The notes under the pieces are model-generated. The model did not search any database, was not told where the DNA came from, and saw only the letters and a list, made by a program, of their open reading frames with translations. Source: Phalacrocorax aristotelis (taxonomy: Eukaryota > Chordata > Aves > Suliformes > Phalacrocoracidae). From it: DNA of 64,000 bases. The stretch spans positions 110,005,463-110,069,462 of the forward strand of contig NC_134277.1 of assembly GCF_949628215.1 (NCBI RefSeq), read 5' to 3'. This document shows, piece by piece, positions 12,401 to 27,400 of the stretch. Each line of letters opens with the position of its first letter. Within the stretch, counting starts at the first letter, position 1. The position numbers were made by a program, and so were the translations under genes.

Positions 12401-15400
12401 TCTTAGAACTATACCTGATAGCAGCCTAACAAATGTTTCTCAGGAAAAGAAAAAAAAACAAGCTTGAATGGCCATTAACTGAGAGGTTGGGGCTGCAAAG
12501 CACATGTAGAATCCCTCCTTTCTTTGTCTCTAGGATCAGTTTTGGAGACATGATCTTCCGAGCTCCTGACTACAGAGTTTCTAGCAGTGGGGACTGCAAA
12601 CGCATGCAGAGCATAATCAAAGTCACAGTTAATTGTTTTTTCAGGAAAAAAAAATGAAAGTGGTAAGTGCCACTGATTTTCCTAACTTGACCTTGTTCTT
12701 TTAGTTCTTTCCTGAGCTCTTCCAAATTTTCCATTTCTTTTGAACTGGTGCTATAAATAAATACCACTCAGTCACTCTGAATGACAGCCAGTCAGTCTTC
12801 CCACTTCATTCTATCAGAAGTCACATTAACCAGAAATGTAGCCCTGCCTCAGTAAACCCAGCAGGATCCAAGTCCTTTTCAAAGTTGTGGTAACACAGCC
12901 TAAACTCTTGATCCCTAGTGCATAATGGATAACTGACTTGTCTTCTCTACTAAAAGTGCATCTGATTAAAAAGCTGCATCAATCTAAGCAAACATTCTGT
13001 GTTGACCTTTCTTCCAAACAGATGTACAGTTCCTTACCTAGTTGATAAACAAAACATTTCCCTTTCAACTCTTTTTCAAAATGATCATGACACCTTTCAA
13101 TATTTTCCACAATTTTTTTCCCATATGCACAAAGAGATGCTGGAAAGAACTAATTGTTAACAGCTTTAAAAAAAAAAGATCAAGAACAAATCTGACACCA
13201 TAGTTCAAAAAAATTAGTATCAAGTTGTGCCACTCAAAGATTTACCCAACTCTGACTAGTCACATTTTAAGAACAGACTTCTTCAAAACTCAAGATTTCT
13301 AATAAAGAATTAATCTTCTCTCAATTTCAACTAGCTTTAAAGAGACAAATGGCATAGACGTTTTCCTCATTTTAATGAAAATTATATGCAAAGAATTAGA
13401 TGAAAGCTGAATAAAAAACCCTCTCAAACCAAACATTATACAGGTCTCATTCTTCATGTCAAAATTAGAAGTCATTTAACATATACTTTTTTTAAATAAG
13501 TCCCCTTTTCAACACACTTAACTACTGGGAAGAACAAGGACCCTACAAAATAAAAGGTAAGGTACCCTGGCAAGAAGGGTAAGGAAGGTTCCTACTACAA
13601 AAACAGGCTTGGTATTCTAAAGAAAGATCCCAAATCTTTATCCGGGCTTCTTAGAAAAATCAAGTCGAAGTCTCTCAAGAGGACAGCAAAGAGTATATAG
13701 CAACCACGCAGTACTAAATGTAAAAAGCTCTTCACATTCAGCTCATTTAATCAATCATTAGAATTAATTCTTCCCAATAGTAACAGATTCTTCGTCCTAC
13801 GTTAAGTCCTCTTGTATGGACAGTGAGGCAGGGATTAAAAGCAAGGTAAGGAGAGAGCGTGCAGAAAATCAGTTCTAGTTCCCAAACCCCTCCTTCCAAG
13901 CCTCACCTTAAAGCTAGAGCTGAGGAACAACAGGGGAGCAAAGGAGAACTCAAATCCAATCGCTCCTCTGTACAAATCTCAAAAATCACCCCCACCTATG
14001 TTGTTACTATGCTAAAAAACTTGAATAGATTCTATCAGACACATCCATATCTCCAATATGAATATCAGAAAGTTCCAATATTGCATTAAGTTACATATTA
14101 TACCAAAGGTCAGTTACATTGCTATTTGTTTACAAAAATAAAACAAATCCACTTAGTGTCTGATACAAACAAATCAGCATCTACAGAAACAATTCCCACA
14201 GAAAGGCAAGTTGTCTCTACTTTCTGAGAGCAAAACAAATTTTAAGTCTTAAATGGCAAAGGATAATGCATTTTCACATAAGCAAGATGAAAAAAAGTAT
14301 TTCTGTAACATAAGAAAAACAATAGAGTTTAGTGCAACAAAAATATCAGCGGGGGTTTTTTTTTAGAATACGCCAGCACATATGAGAAAGAGCACTGTAG
14401 AGTAAAATTAAGATGTTATCAAAAATTTGTGCTCAGGACAGTATTTATAGCATTTATATACTTACTGCTCCAGAAAGCTGAAATCTTAGTTTGTGTTTCC
14501 AACTAGGCTTTTCAATTGGGTGACACTCAAGGTCCCAAAACTGGGAGTAATCCCCTTTATCTCTAGGTAAAAAAATTACAGCAACCTAGCAAACAAGAGA
14601 AAAATTTTGCAGAAGCTATTAAAATAATCTATACATCTTCACAATTTTACCTACACAAAGTTACAGTTACGCCAGCACAAAACTTGCACACTACAGAACA
14701 CACATTCCACACACAGGAGACCTTGCAGAAAACAATACAGCTCATCCTCCTCTGCCCACAAGAGAGAGAGTTCCAATGAAATAGGTCGTGCAAGCAATCT
14801 CGAACAAAAATTGAGTTCAGCTAATCTGCTTCAAGCAAAGTCAGCAAGTGCTTGCACAATTATTTCTATTAGTAAAATGGAAAAGAAGGGGACCACGAGG
14901 GGAAATACATGCAGCTGAAAGACAGCAATACTTCCTTCATCTGTCAGGCTAAGCTGTGAACAACTGTACTCCTCCAGCTCCAAGTCTGCAAACACACTGT
15001 GCTACAAGTACTAGAAGGGCCGAAATTTAACCCAACTTGCAGGCTATGCATTTGGTCATCCCCAAGGGTCACCTATGTAACAAAGGCTTGTCTCTGTATA
15101 GGGCTGCACCAGGTTAATTCACGAGTAAACTTGCATTGTTTTCAGAGTTGAGGTCGGGGAAAGAAAGAGAAGGGGAGGAACAGATTAGATCACTACAACT
15201 ACACCTAATTAGCTAAACATTATCATACCCACTGCAAAAAACAGCAAGTCATGATGGCACTCTACCTTGTCAGCTCCAGCCAACAGCCTGACATGCCAAT
15301 AACGTAAATGTTATTCAGATAGACCTGAACTAGGATTGCTAAGGCAAAGACAATTTTTAAATTCAAATAGTGGTTTTCAGTATTATGAAATAACTACGAA

Positions 15401-18400
15401 ACTGGACAGGAGTAAGTATTTTATGCCTTGTAAATAGATTACAAATTACATCATAGAAATAATGTAGTTAAGGAATGTCATAATGATCCATAATGATTAA
15501 AAGATAGGTGTTCATGAATATGAACAGATAGAATTATAGTAGTATGAAGAGAGAAGGTGAGGGACAAAAGCCCCATATAAAGCACATCCAAGGACATGCT
15601 GAATGGGTTTATAATTGTGGTTATGAAACCCTCTACTGGCCAGGAGATAACATTGTAAGCCAAATGAAATCAACCTGAGGAACAGACAACTGTTCTTGAA
15701 CAAGTATGACAAGACCGCTTCTAAGGAAGGGAAATCAGTTCTCACACCACTTTCATAAGAACCCAGTATTATTTGTGATTTTCTTGTGGATTTTCATAAA
15801 ACGTTTAGAAACAATTTTCTGTTCTAGAATAATTTATCTTTGAAAACACAAAAACAAAACACAAAAACACCACCATGTTAAAGTCAAACTACAAATTGCA
15901 TGAATTCTTAGAATCAACTCAGCTGACTTTATAACAGCTGTGGTAAGTAGATACTGACTCCCTGATACACCCCAGAACCCCATTTTGGAAGGCCAACATT
16001 TTATCATTATCAGGTAAAGTATGACCAGCTTCAAAATTCCAACTGTTATTTCAGATAATTTCTCATGTAAGATCCTATTTTACAAGTGAGATACACTAAT
16101 ACATTTGAAGTATTTATAAATGTCAGTTTACCTTCTCTTTTCCATGAGCTTCAAGAGTACCAGAAACACGGGAGCATCTGAAAGCGGAGTAAGTAACCCT
16201 ATAAACACAACCAGTTCCGTCCACATCCTGCAAATAAAGTTATGAGTCAGATTCAGAAAAAAAAAGAAAAAACCCAACCACCCCATACACAATACACCCA
16301 TACACAGACCATCCTTGCAAAGGACTGATGAAAATATACCCACTCAAGCTGCTTTCAAGAGAACAAATAAAATTATTCATTTGCTGTTATGGAATCAAAG
16401 ACTAAAACTACATCATCTATGCAGTCACCGTGACTACTGACTTCCATTTTAGAGGTGGTGCACTGCCTGGAACATGGCATACTCAGTTGCCTGGGCTACA
16501 GTTAAGAGTGCTACATAATCATTTTTAATCATTTCATGACAACAGACCATAATATTATAGCATAAAATTAAAGTGACCATCACAGCATTTCAGACTATCA
16601 AAACAATAGGGAAGCATTTACAAATATCAATGGTACAGCTACAGTAATTGCACAGGCAACAGCAGTGTAATTCAAATATCCTTGACCTAACTTTACCTAC
16701 AGAGATACCATGTACAGCGTAATTCCAGCAGCACAAGTCTCAAAACAAGGCAAGTCTAGCATTCTGGAACCAAAAGGGACGCACACCTTTCATGTATGCT
16801 TGACTACTTAATGCTATCTTGATTAGAATACTGGATAAGCACAAGCAAACTCTGTAAGACAGTGAGACAGAAATTGTCCCACAGAGGACCGATTTGCAGT
16901 CAGGGAACACATTAGAGATGAAAAAAGTAGTAAAACATTTCCCTGGTATAGGCAGAGACAGAAAGAAACTCTGTAATGAGTCCATGCTCAAATATATATT
17001 CTTTCTTGAGAAGATGCAGGAGGAGAGGGAGCACACAGCAGGAAGAAAGAATGAAAAAACCCAAGAGATTTACATAAAACTACCAACACAAGCATTCACT
17101 CACTTTAACATAGGGTGGTGCAAAAGATGACAAATTCCACTTCACATTTTCATCCCCTTTATTCTCCATTTCCAGGTAACTCTCTAGAAGAGAAATATCA
17201 GAATAATACGTTAAATGTCTTTGTTCAAGTATCTTCAGTAGAAAGAGTTTAAACAGAAACTGTGTTTCAAGACACGCAGAAATTTAATGGAAACAGTCCT
17301 CATGACGCCAGCTCTAAAAACAGACTCATAAAAAGCACACAAAATTCTCAAAAGCTTATACAAAAGAAATTTGGAAGTAAAGTCTTCTAGTGAAGAATCA
17401 TATTGAAGATGCTTTCAAGAAACAAAGTGAGACCTAGGTCTCACCCCCAACAACCCTAAAACAATAACAGAAAATTCTCTACAAGAATCTGAAGCATATC
17501 AAAGAATGTTATGTGAATGTATTGCTAGAAGCAGGAAGTTAGCTTCTTATAGATCTCTCTTCTATTTGTCATGTTCTGGATATAAGTCACCTCCAACAGT
17601 CTCCATTTATTGCACTGAGACTTTTGGCAGATACCTTCACATACCGGTATACAAAACAATACAAAAAAACCTCACAAAATACCCAACTCCCTCCCAAGAT
17701 ATCATCTGATTATTCAGGGAAAAACACTGATAGTATTCTAGTTTGGGACCAATCAAATAGTTACATCAAATAAAATCTGTTCTAATCCTAGCAGGGATTT
17801 GTTACTCAGCATACATTATTTATACACACACACACATATATATTTTTATATATATACACATACACACACACATATGAAGCCTCAATAAAAAGTCTATTTG
17901 ACTTGCAGAAAGAATAACTACTGACATTATCAGAAAATCCCAACTTTGACAGTATCAATAAGCATATTTCACACCTTGAAATGTGCCTCTTGGCAAGAAT
18001 CAACGGAACATTTGTAAGATCATCTCAGTCTAGAGTAGCACTGCAGGAAGTTTAGCAACATATATTTTAAATGGGACATTTATAAAAATAGGAAAGGAAA
18101 GGACTATTATATTATACTCCTTTCAAAACTGTAGCAAAAACACCCAGATATAATTGAAAACTTAAGCCTTGAAAGTTCTCAAGTCTGTTAAGTAGAAATG
18201 TAGCATCAGCGATCATTAAAAAAACTCCTCATTACCTAGAAAAGAACACTAAGCAATACCAAAAATTGTGGTCTCTACATAACACAATGACAGTTTCATA
18301 CAGTAATCTGGATCATTTTAAGCATTACAAGAATTAAAGGTATAGACTGAGGATTTAAGACTCCATTATCAACAGTGTCAATCATTGAGTACAAGACAAG

Positions 18401-21400
18401 GATAGCAAGACTCACAGCTGACACTCCTATTGTCTTAAGGAAGAATATTTATTTCTCTGCTATATGCAGATCGATTTACCTCACATCTTAGGGACACATA
18501 TACAGAGGAGGAAAATGGGTCTACTGCAAAAAGTGCACTGACCCAAAAAAGCTTCAGCAAAACACAGTAACCTCATAGTGTCCTCTCTGCCCAGGCACAG
18601 TGTGGTTGCATTCAGCACAGTTGCTTGAAAAATTGGCGGCTTACCTGTCTGCATGCAAACCTATCTGTGGGACAAAGTGTGGATATGCTGCATAAGGAGG
18701 AAGGGGAGGAAATAAGAAAAAAAAGGGGGCTTCTGAAAAGAGTTCCATCACAAGGACTAACATTTCAAACAAAAATTAGAAGCAGGGAACAGGTCAATCA
18801 CACTTAATTAGACTAAAATAACAAAAACAAAGTCAAGGCATTCAAGTTCCCAAAGATGCAATACAGTAAACAAAACCTCTGACACAATATACTACAGATG
18901 TTGGATTTACTAAGTAATCAGCATTACCTGAGCTTTGGCCAGGTCCTGTTTTAGGAAAAACAATGGTTCTGTTCTTTATTTCCATTTTTGTTAGAGGGAG
19001 TGCTGAGAGAGGCTTTGCCACATGAACAGCAGAACTTTCAGACTGTGGAGCAAATATATCACGTCTTCTAGGTGGAAAGTCTGCTCCAGACACACTCTGC
19101 GCGACTGCCTCTTGAATTTGCACTTTAATAAACTTTTGCACAATTTGGAGAAAAAGAAAGATTTAAGCAGTGAACACCGATATATTAACAAGTCAATTAT
19201 TCAGCTGTATTTCTTTGAGTTGTAAGTGCTCATGTTGTTCAGCTTTACATTCCAACAGAGAAAGCGTCTCGTACAGTAAATCCCTAGGCCTTCTCTAATT
19301 TCAGTTCACAAAGTTTAAAGATTTTAGGACAAGCTTAATTTAGGAGAACAGGAAAATTTACTACGTAGACATTTTAATTCAATAGGAATAATAATTTAAA
19401 CTAGTTAAATTTAATTGATGACAACTACAATATTCTCTGCTTGCAGAGAACGGGAACAGGGCTGCCTCAGACAGAACGAGCTTTGTGTTCACTTCTGCCA
19501 CATAATTAGCACTTCTAAAAACTTCAGTTAATGCCAGTAAAATCTTTGCATACTTTTTGCTTCATTGGATAGGTAGCAAAGAAATGGCAGGAACATTATC
19601 AACTACCAGATCTCTTACAATTTGATTGCTTTTGCTACATTATCTACTTTGTCCTACTAGGTTCTTTCCCTTAAATCCTTTTCTCATACTGTAAAACATA
19701 AATATGTGCACAGTCTCCATTCCCTTCTCAACTCACTCTTTTCAACAACTTCCCTGTTTGTTTGGGGTTTTTATAAAGCAGTTTCCAATTCTGTATTATA
19801 CCTCACCTTCCTCCATCAAGAAGGAAAGTAGATATGCCATTTTGACCCTTCAGTGTCTTATTTTTCTCTCCATGCATTGTTACAATTAATCCAAAATACA
19901 TACTGGCTGTAAAAATAAAAAAAAAGCAGTGTCTCTTTCTTTGGGGAATATTACCAACTGTTGGCTTCGTAAATTTTATTTATATGTCTTAATTTAACCA
20001 GGGAAAAGTACTGGATTAAAATGCATGAAGAGCAAGAACCTGTTCTAGATATTCTTTATCACAGACTTGTTGGCCAGAAGGTTAATTTTACCTTAAAAGA
20101 GCTCATAAGGAGCTATGGTGACATGCCCAATAACCTCCTTTAACTTCTTTTATTTTAAAATATTGTATAGACTACTTTTATATATGCATGTGTACATACA
20201 TATATTATTTTAGAAAGCAACATCTAAGGCAGTGCAGTGGTGGGTGTACAGGTGCAATTTTGTTGGCAATTAAGTGTTCACATCATAGTATTTCTTCAGA
20301 GATGAAGAACTAAGAATCTCAGTTTGCAAAATAGCATCTCAAAGTTTATTCTTTTTTTTTTTTAACAGAACTTTAAAAATTAAGGACAATAATGGAAGGT
20401 GACAGAACTGTTGTCTCATACCTAAAAGATTTTAGCAGTATGACTAAACCTTAGCCAGTAAAGTAAAATAAACAGTTGCAATCTCAACTCTCAAGTAAGC
20501 CATGTACCTTCTGTCCGTTATCACAATGGATATAGATTAGGCCACTCCAAGGAATTAATGAAGGCTTTGTGGCAAGTGATGGATTAGGACTCACTAGAAT
20601 TAGGGTACTGCTCCTAATAAAAGAAAAAAAAATATTAGCATCTACAACAGATCCCACTGCACCACACCACCCACCCCTCCCCCCAAAAAAACCCAAAAGA
20701 TGCACTTTTAAGATAGCAGGTAAGTGAGGATGATGTAGAGATAGTCAAATTTAAGGTATTCAGCTACCCATTATATTATCAAGCTTTAGTAGTCAGAAAC
20801 TTAATACTAACACACCTTACAAACTTGTAATGGATGGTTGTATAAGGGGCCTTAGGGAAGGAGTAAATCTTATCTATTGTTAACATATACAACCAGTCAG
20901 GCCATGTAAAGCAGGCATGCAACTACACGGTTCAGCAAAATAAGCTTCGATACTAGTCAACAAGGAAATTGTACTGTTCAAACAACATACACTCCACAAA
21001 TTGCATTTGAAGGAAGCTTTTGAACTAATCATAGTTTTAGAGAAGCACCTTGCTTTCCTCCCTCCCATGCAGAACTGATCTTGGAAAAAAACAAAAGCCT
21101 TTCAATGTTATCAATGCTTTCTATAGTTATTTAGAGTAGAGGACACTGAAGAGCCTAAACTCACTTGAAGCAGTTATGACATCACACAGTAATTTGACCA
21201 GTGGGAACATAAATTCTGATTTACATGTTCCATATTCTATACTAGAGACATTCAAATAAAGAAGGGGAGAAAGTAAGCACTGAAGTATTAAAAAAATTAG
21301 TACAAAATCACTGAAGTAAAGGTCATTGGTTGTATGTTAGCAAAAGCACTCAAGCTACCCCTGAAGAATTAGCTTAATACGTCATTAGCACAGCACTTCG

Positions 21401-24400
21401 CATCTGAAAAGTTTAGTGTATGAACAATATCAGTCCCCATAGGAAAGTCAGTTCCATAACCATTGTCACAACATGACTATCTCTACAAACTTTAACTAAC
21501 CGATGGCCTTAAAATGTTAAATCAAGATACAGATATTTCCTTAAAGAATTGTGGGAGTTTTTTCAATCTCAGCAGTTTTTAAAATCTTTTCACTCATGGT
21601 TCTCTCTCTCACATACAAGCTGTGCTCGTGAGAATATGATTTACTAAGTACACACACTATCTGTTACCACAAACCATTCCACCATCTTTGCTCCTACCAG
21701 CTTGTCTTGTCATTTACTGCAAACTTCTCATGCAAATCCAACTTGCAGAGAGTCACAAACCACATGTCTCTCAGAAGAGTCATACTCAACCTAAAGACAC
21801 TACCTCTCAGTACTTCTATTGCCATGGAAAGAGGCAGAGCCCAGAGAATAAACAGTTTCCAAAGGCAGCTCTTGCAGCCTTTAGGGATTCCAACAGTCCC
21901 TGCTCCAAAAGTGCAATTCCCTTCACAGCACTTACCAATACTCCCAACACCGAGGCACAGCAATACGCCAGAGGCTAGTTTCAGTTCACCTCCAGGAGAA
22001 AATCTCTTGGAATGCTACCACATTCAGTAGGGACTCAAGACTTCATTATTCCACATTCAGGCAGGTTAGAATTGCCTTTAGTTCATTCCATGGAACTTAA
22101 GGGGTTTAGTCAAGGTGAAACAGGGCCTGGTCTGCTTGCTCTAGTGTGGCAGAGTCTGCCCTTGATCTTGGGACCTTCTTTCACCACCACTGAGGAATCA
22201 GACCTTCTCCTTCCCTGGCCTAAATCAGTTCAAGAATTCTGTCAACTCCAACCATCACAATGCATAAGTGTAAAAGATTCTGTCTGGCTCTTGTCCTGAC
22301 AGGAGGACTGCTCTTGGCACTACAGGGAGATGGTCACGAGAAGTAGAAAACTGGGCAAGCACAGATGTGCTTAAGTCAGCTGTTCCCACAGGTCTGTTTC
22401 ATACTTGATCCAGACTACTTACTTGGACCCAACATATGAGGTTTTCAGCTCATTCTTTTCCAAGTGAAGGGAACACATTTTAAAATTATGCAGTGCAAGA
22501 AAATTCCTTGCAGACAGTCTTCAATTCCCTCTTTTTAAGAAATCACTCCACAGACAGTCCTGAGTCTAGGAACACTCAAGATGTCCTTATATTCACAGCT
22601 ACTGGAAAGCTGTTTGTTATCTCTTTTTGAAACCATTGTTCTTGGCATTGATTGAATCTGCAAGGAGTGGCAGATATCCTAGCCCTTCCAGAGAATCCTC
22701 TTTATTTTGTTCTCACTAGTGATGAAAGTTCCCCAGCAGTACATCTGAGAATTCACATCTACATGAATATGGAGTTAAGTGTTTGAATGTATCACATCTT
22801 GCACAGTGATGCAGGACTGAAAATCCTGTAGATGTTTGGGCAAACATCTACAAAGTTAAAGCAATTACCTAAATAAAATCCAGAAAGCAAAACCTAGTAT
22901 TTGTGGAACATGAGACTTTTTTTTGCTTTTTTTGAAGATAATAGTTCAAATAACAGGTTCTTAAAAGCCTTTCTGGACTGACCTTAAAAAAACATTATAA
23001 ACTTAGAAGCGAGAGGTGGTCAGAATTTTCAAGCATTTTATCGTGAAAGACTTGCTGACGTCTGTGAGGAGTCTCATACACACATGCAGTGATGAGTACT
23101 GTTCCAAACTACTGCTAATTAAGACACAGATAACCTGACACTGGTTTATAATTCTTTCCATACCTACAGACACTGAGAAGCCAAAAGTTGAGTGGCAAAA
23201 AACCAGTTTTGTCAGAATGCAAAACACCCCCCACATTCAAGTTCTGATGTATATCATCACTTTTGCAAAAGAAAACATTAAGTCCCCAGAAGAGAAGCAT
23301 TCTATAAGAACTGTTATTTTGGGGTTTGTTTCTTTGTTTGTTACATAGGGGAAAGAAAGCCTTTTTGTTTTTAAACACAGGTCATTTTCAAACAAAAAAC
23401 CTATTGTGAAAGAAGATTTTTAAAGCTTCAGCTTTGTTGACCATCCAGCTCCTGGAAAATTATGCAATAATAGCAGCATGTCCAGGCACAGAAAATTCCT
23501 GGCCTCCAGGTAACTTTGTAGGAGACAGAATAACATTCCCTGTGTAAAGAACTATAAAGGGATAGGGTTCTGAATTATAAAGGCTAGATTTGCATATTAG
23601 CTGACAAACTACAATAAACTCCTAAAAACTATCTAAAATGCCTAAATTAAATAAATTACTAAACTAACTACAAATAAATTCCTCCAAAACCTCACCATAC
23701 TTTCACACGTAAAGGAACCTATAAAAAAAAAAAAAACTTACTCTGGTTCAATAACTCCATGTTGTGGGGTTATAGTAAGGCAGTGAGCTGGCCATGAAAG
23801 CTCAAATGCCAACATCCTTTTAGAATTGTTGACAATTTGTACATGTCCAGTATCTGCTGTTCCACCTGTAATAAAAAAAAAGCAGCCGTAAAAACCTAAC
23901 ATGCACAAAAATTCACAGAAGTACCCATGACTCAGAGATGTAACAATTAAGATAAAGAATTTTCTACCCTATTTTTACCCTCACAATGCTTTAAAATCTT
24001 AATAGGTATGCAGCACATATTATAAATGTACAGAGAGCACACTACCTCCAAGAATTTAACAAAAACTGTTCAAAGTTGACTGTTTAGATATAAAGCTATT
24101 GCAGCAAGATTATTGGCCAAGCCACATTTAACAACACAAAATAATTACATAGTATGTATTAGTTATTTTAATACTAGAACGGTTATTTTATTAACTTCAA
24201 AAAATACTTACTAATAGAAGGGGATGTCAAAGTCAAGTGCTCAGGTTTAACAGCCCAAGTCTGTTGAGCGTCTGATTTATTCTGAATCAGATCATCAGTT
24301 TTCACAGGTAATGGAGGACCCTGAGGTCCTTTAACAGGAAGAACATCCAAAGCTGCACTGATATGTCTGACAGAGTTCTCAAATCTGAAAATAAGATTGC

Positions 24401-27400
24401 ATTAGGCAAAGGTAGCAATAAAAATAACTTATGAGTAATTATAATAGCCTACTCTAGTATTTCTCAAAATTTAATACTGAAATACAATGTTCTTTACATG
24501 GGCCATCAATTTCATTTAATTCTCTATTATTAAGAAAAAAAAATAATTGAGCAGCTATATCATGACCTAGCTTTTTTCACAACTGTTTAAAAGTCTTCTG
24601 TTTCCAACGGAAGGTACTAAAAGAAACAATTATCTTCAGGTGATAAAGTAAAATGCTTTCTCTATACATATTTTACTCAGATTAAGAACATACTGCAGAG
24701 ATCACCTAGTCCAACACCCCTGCTCAAAGCAGGGTCAGCTACAGAAGGTTACTCAGGATATTGGGCAGGAGGCTTTGAATTTCTCCACAGATAAAGACTT
24801 TACAACCTCTCTGGGCAACCTGTTCCAGTGTGTGACCACCCTCCCCAGAAAAAAAATTTAAAAAGTTTTTTCCCCGTGTTTAAATTGAGGTCGCCTCTTG
24901 TGCTGTTACTGGACACCCCTGGGAAAACTGTCTTCCTCTTCTTTACTTTCCTATCAGGTATTTATACACATCGATAAGATCCTCCCCCGCTCAAGCCGCC
25001 TCTGCTCAACACCAAACAAAACTACCTCTTAGTCTCTCCTTGCAAGACAGATCCCCCAATCCCTTCATCATCTTCATGGCCTAGCATATCACACCTTTTC
25101 TTTCAAAATACATGGCAGATAAGCCCATATATGAAAGCTAGGAAGCTGTTATTTTGGGATTCAGTGTATTTTCTTAAGTTAAAAGCTTAACTCCCAACAA
25201 GTTTGATTTTAAATACTAAAAGCAGAAATCAACAATTAAAGAAAAAATACATAACTTTTGCTCCATACAACATTGTCCAAACATACAGCTATTCTTCCTA
25301 TTACCTCTGCTTCTGAGAATCCTGACTCAGTTCAGGACAGCTAAACTAACACCTGTGAGAATTCATCCCTCAAGACAGCAGTGGAACCAGGAAGGCAACC
25401 GATTCACATAATCCCTTGATATGGAATTTCCTAACAGTCAGATTAATGGTTAACACACTCAGATTTCTTCTAAGAATTACAATCTACTCAGAAAATTAAG
25501 AGCCTCGTGATGCTTAGCCACGGAATAAACTGAAATCTAGAGCAACGGATAAGGCTATCAAGTGGAAAAAGCAAACAAATGGCAACCACCAAATAAGAGA
25601 AATGTCCTGCTTGCTGCTGCAGGTATTTGTTTCCAGCCTCTACCTTCACAATCCCACTATGCCCGACAAACACCTTGCTAGCCAACAAATCTGTCCCAAA
25701 GTGTTCAGCATCTGGAGTTCAACAGGTACAAGCAATTCCAAGACAACATCTACATATGTAGATGTTAAACACAACGGGACTAGGTAGGACCCTTTCTTTA
25801 CCTATGTAACAGGATCTTGAGAAGAAAAACCATGAAGACTCAAGAAATAACCTATGCAAATATATTCCTTATAGTGTTAAGGTTAACCCATCTGTATTTT
25901 GGTTTTATGCTACACTATCTCACTAAGTAGGACTTGATTAGGATTTGGACACATCTTTCCCTTTTCAGGGCTCCAAATGCTACAGCAGCCTGTCTAAATA
26001 GAAGTGACAGGTCCATTTTGAAACCTGGCCTCCACCAGTCCTCCGAAGAAATCCTCCCAGTAATAGATCACTTCATCTGAGGGAGTAACCTGGGATGGGA
26101 TTGCCTTAGCACTGATCATTCTTTTGATGAGTATAGTACGCACTACATTGAAAGGCTGGCATACGGGTTGGAGAAGGAAAAGACCACTAAGGCTTTGTAA
26201 TATATCTCTATTTCCACCCCAGACGTCAAAAATTCATTACAAGGAATGAAGTAGTTATAGTCCTGTTAGGACTACAACAATAAATGCACTTCGGAAGTTC
26301 CTATGGAAAAAAAAAACAGTTTCAGATGAAGAACGGGAAGTTGCAGATAAAGGTAATGGTGTCAGTTGAGAGAATAGTTTAAAAGTTATCGTAACAGTTT
26401 CAGACTACAGAGAAAGTGAGAAGAGTCACCTAGATATTCATTAGAGCCACTCTCATTATAGAGCCAGCTCTTTCACTTGAAATCTGACTTGTTTTACATC
26501 ACCGACATTAACATCTTCCGTGAAAGGAGATGCATTTCAGTTCAGTGTTATTTGACAGTGTTACATTACCTGTCTGATTGCAAATGATGCCCAGCAGACT
26601 GCCGAAATCCATCCTGATCAAAAGTGGAATATCCAACCACAGAAAGGATAACCTTTCGCATTTTTGTGTAAAAAAGATGGATATCATTTGTCCCCCGTGG
26701 GATATCACACACTAAAAATGAGAGTAATAGAACAAATCTAATAAGAACAGATCTATAATACTAAAAAATTACACAACTGAGATTTAGGGTACAGACCTAG
26801 TTAATAACCTGTTGGCTAAGTCATCCTAGATCATTCCAAAAATTATTTACTACAAGTTCAGTTAACAGGCATAAATCAACATTAGCATGAGATGTAACAT
26901 ATAAATCTAAATACATACCAATTTTAACTTTTTAATTAAAAAAGTTAGATATTTTCCACTTTTATACAAAGAGTACATACTAATCTGATTTTACGCTGAA
27001 TTAAAGTTTTAGGGTTTTTTACCCTGACAAATAAGACTAACGCATTGCTAAGGCTTCACAGACAGAGATTCAACTTGAGAAGTTATTTTTCAATCACTCC
27101 ACCTATTCAATCTAACACTTCAATATTTAATCATTATACCTGTAAATACCCAAAAGGTCAGGAATGTAGGAGTATGGTTTAAAAATAATAAAATATTTCA
27201 TCAAAATGTTTAATAATCAAGTTTACTCCTTTGCTTTGAGCCATTTCAAACTGAATAGACAGCATGAAGAAGGGAACACTTCTCACACGAGATACATTTG
27301 ATTAAACCACTGTTTCCTTTGCTGCTTAGTAGATACCAGGAACAATTACTAGTATTTGCGTATAGCTTCTACAGCTCAGCTATGGGTAAGACAGAGCAAC

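Noticed and set aside
21688..22299. Cluster of open frames of 89-107 codons in several frames
   Set aside because: Different frames are equally open, there is no consistent splice pattern, and no protein family is recognised.
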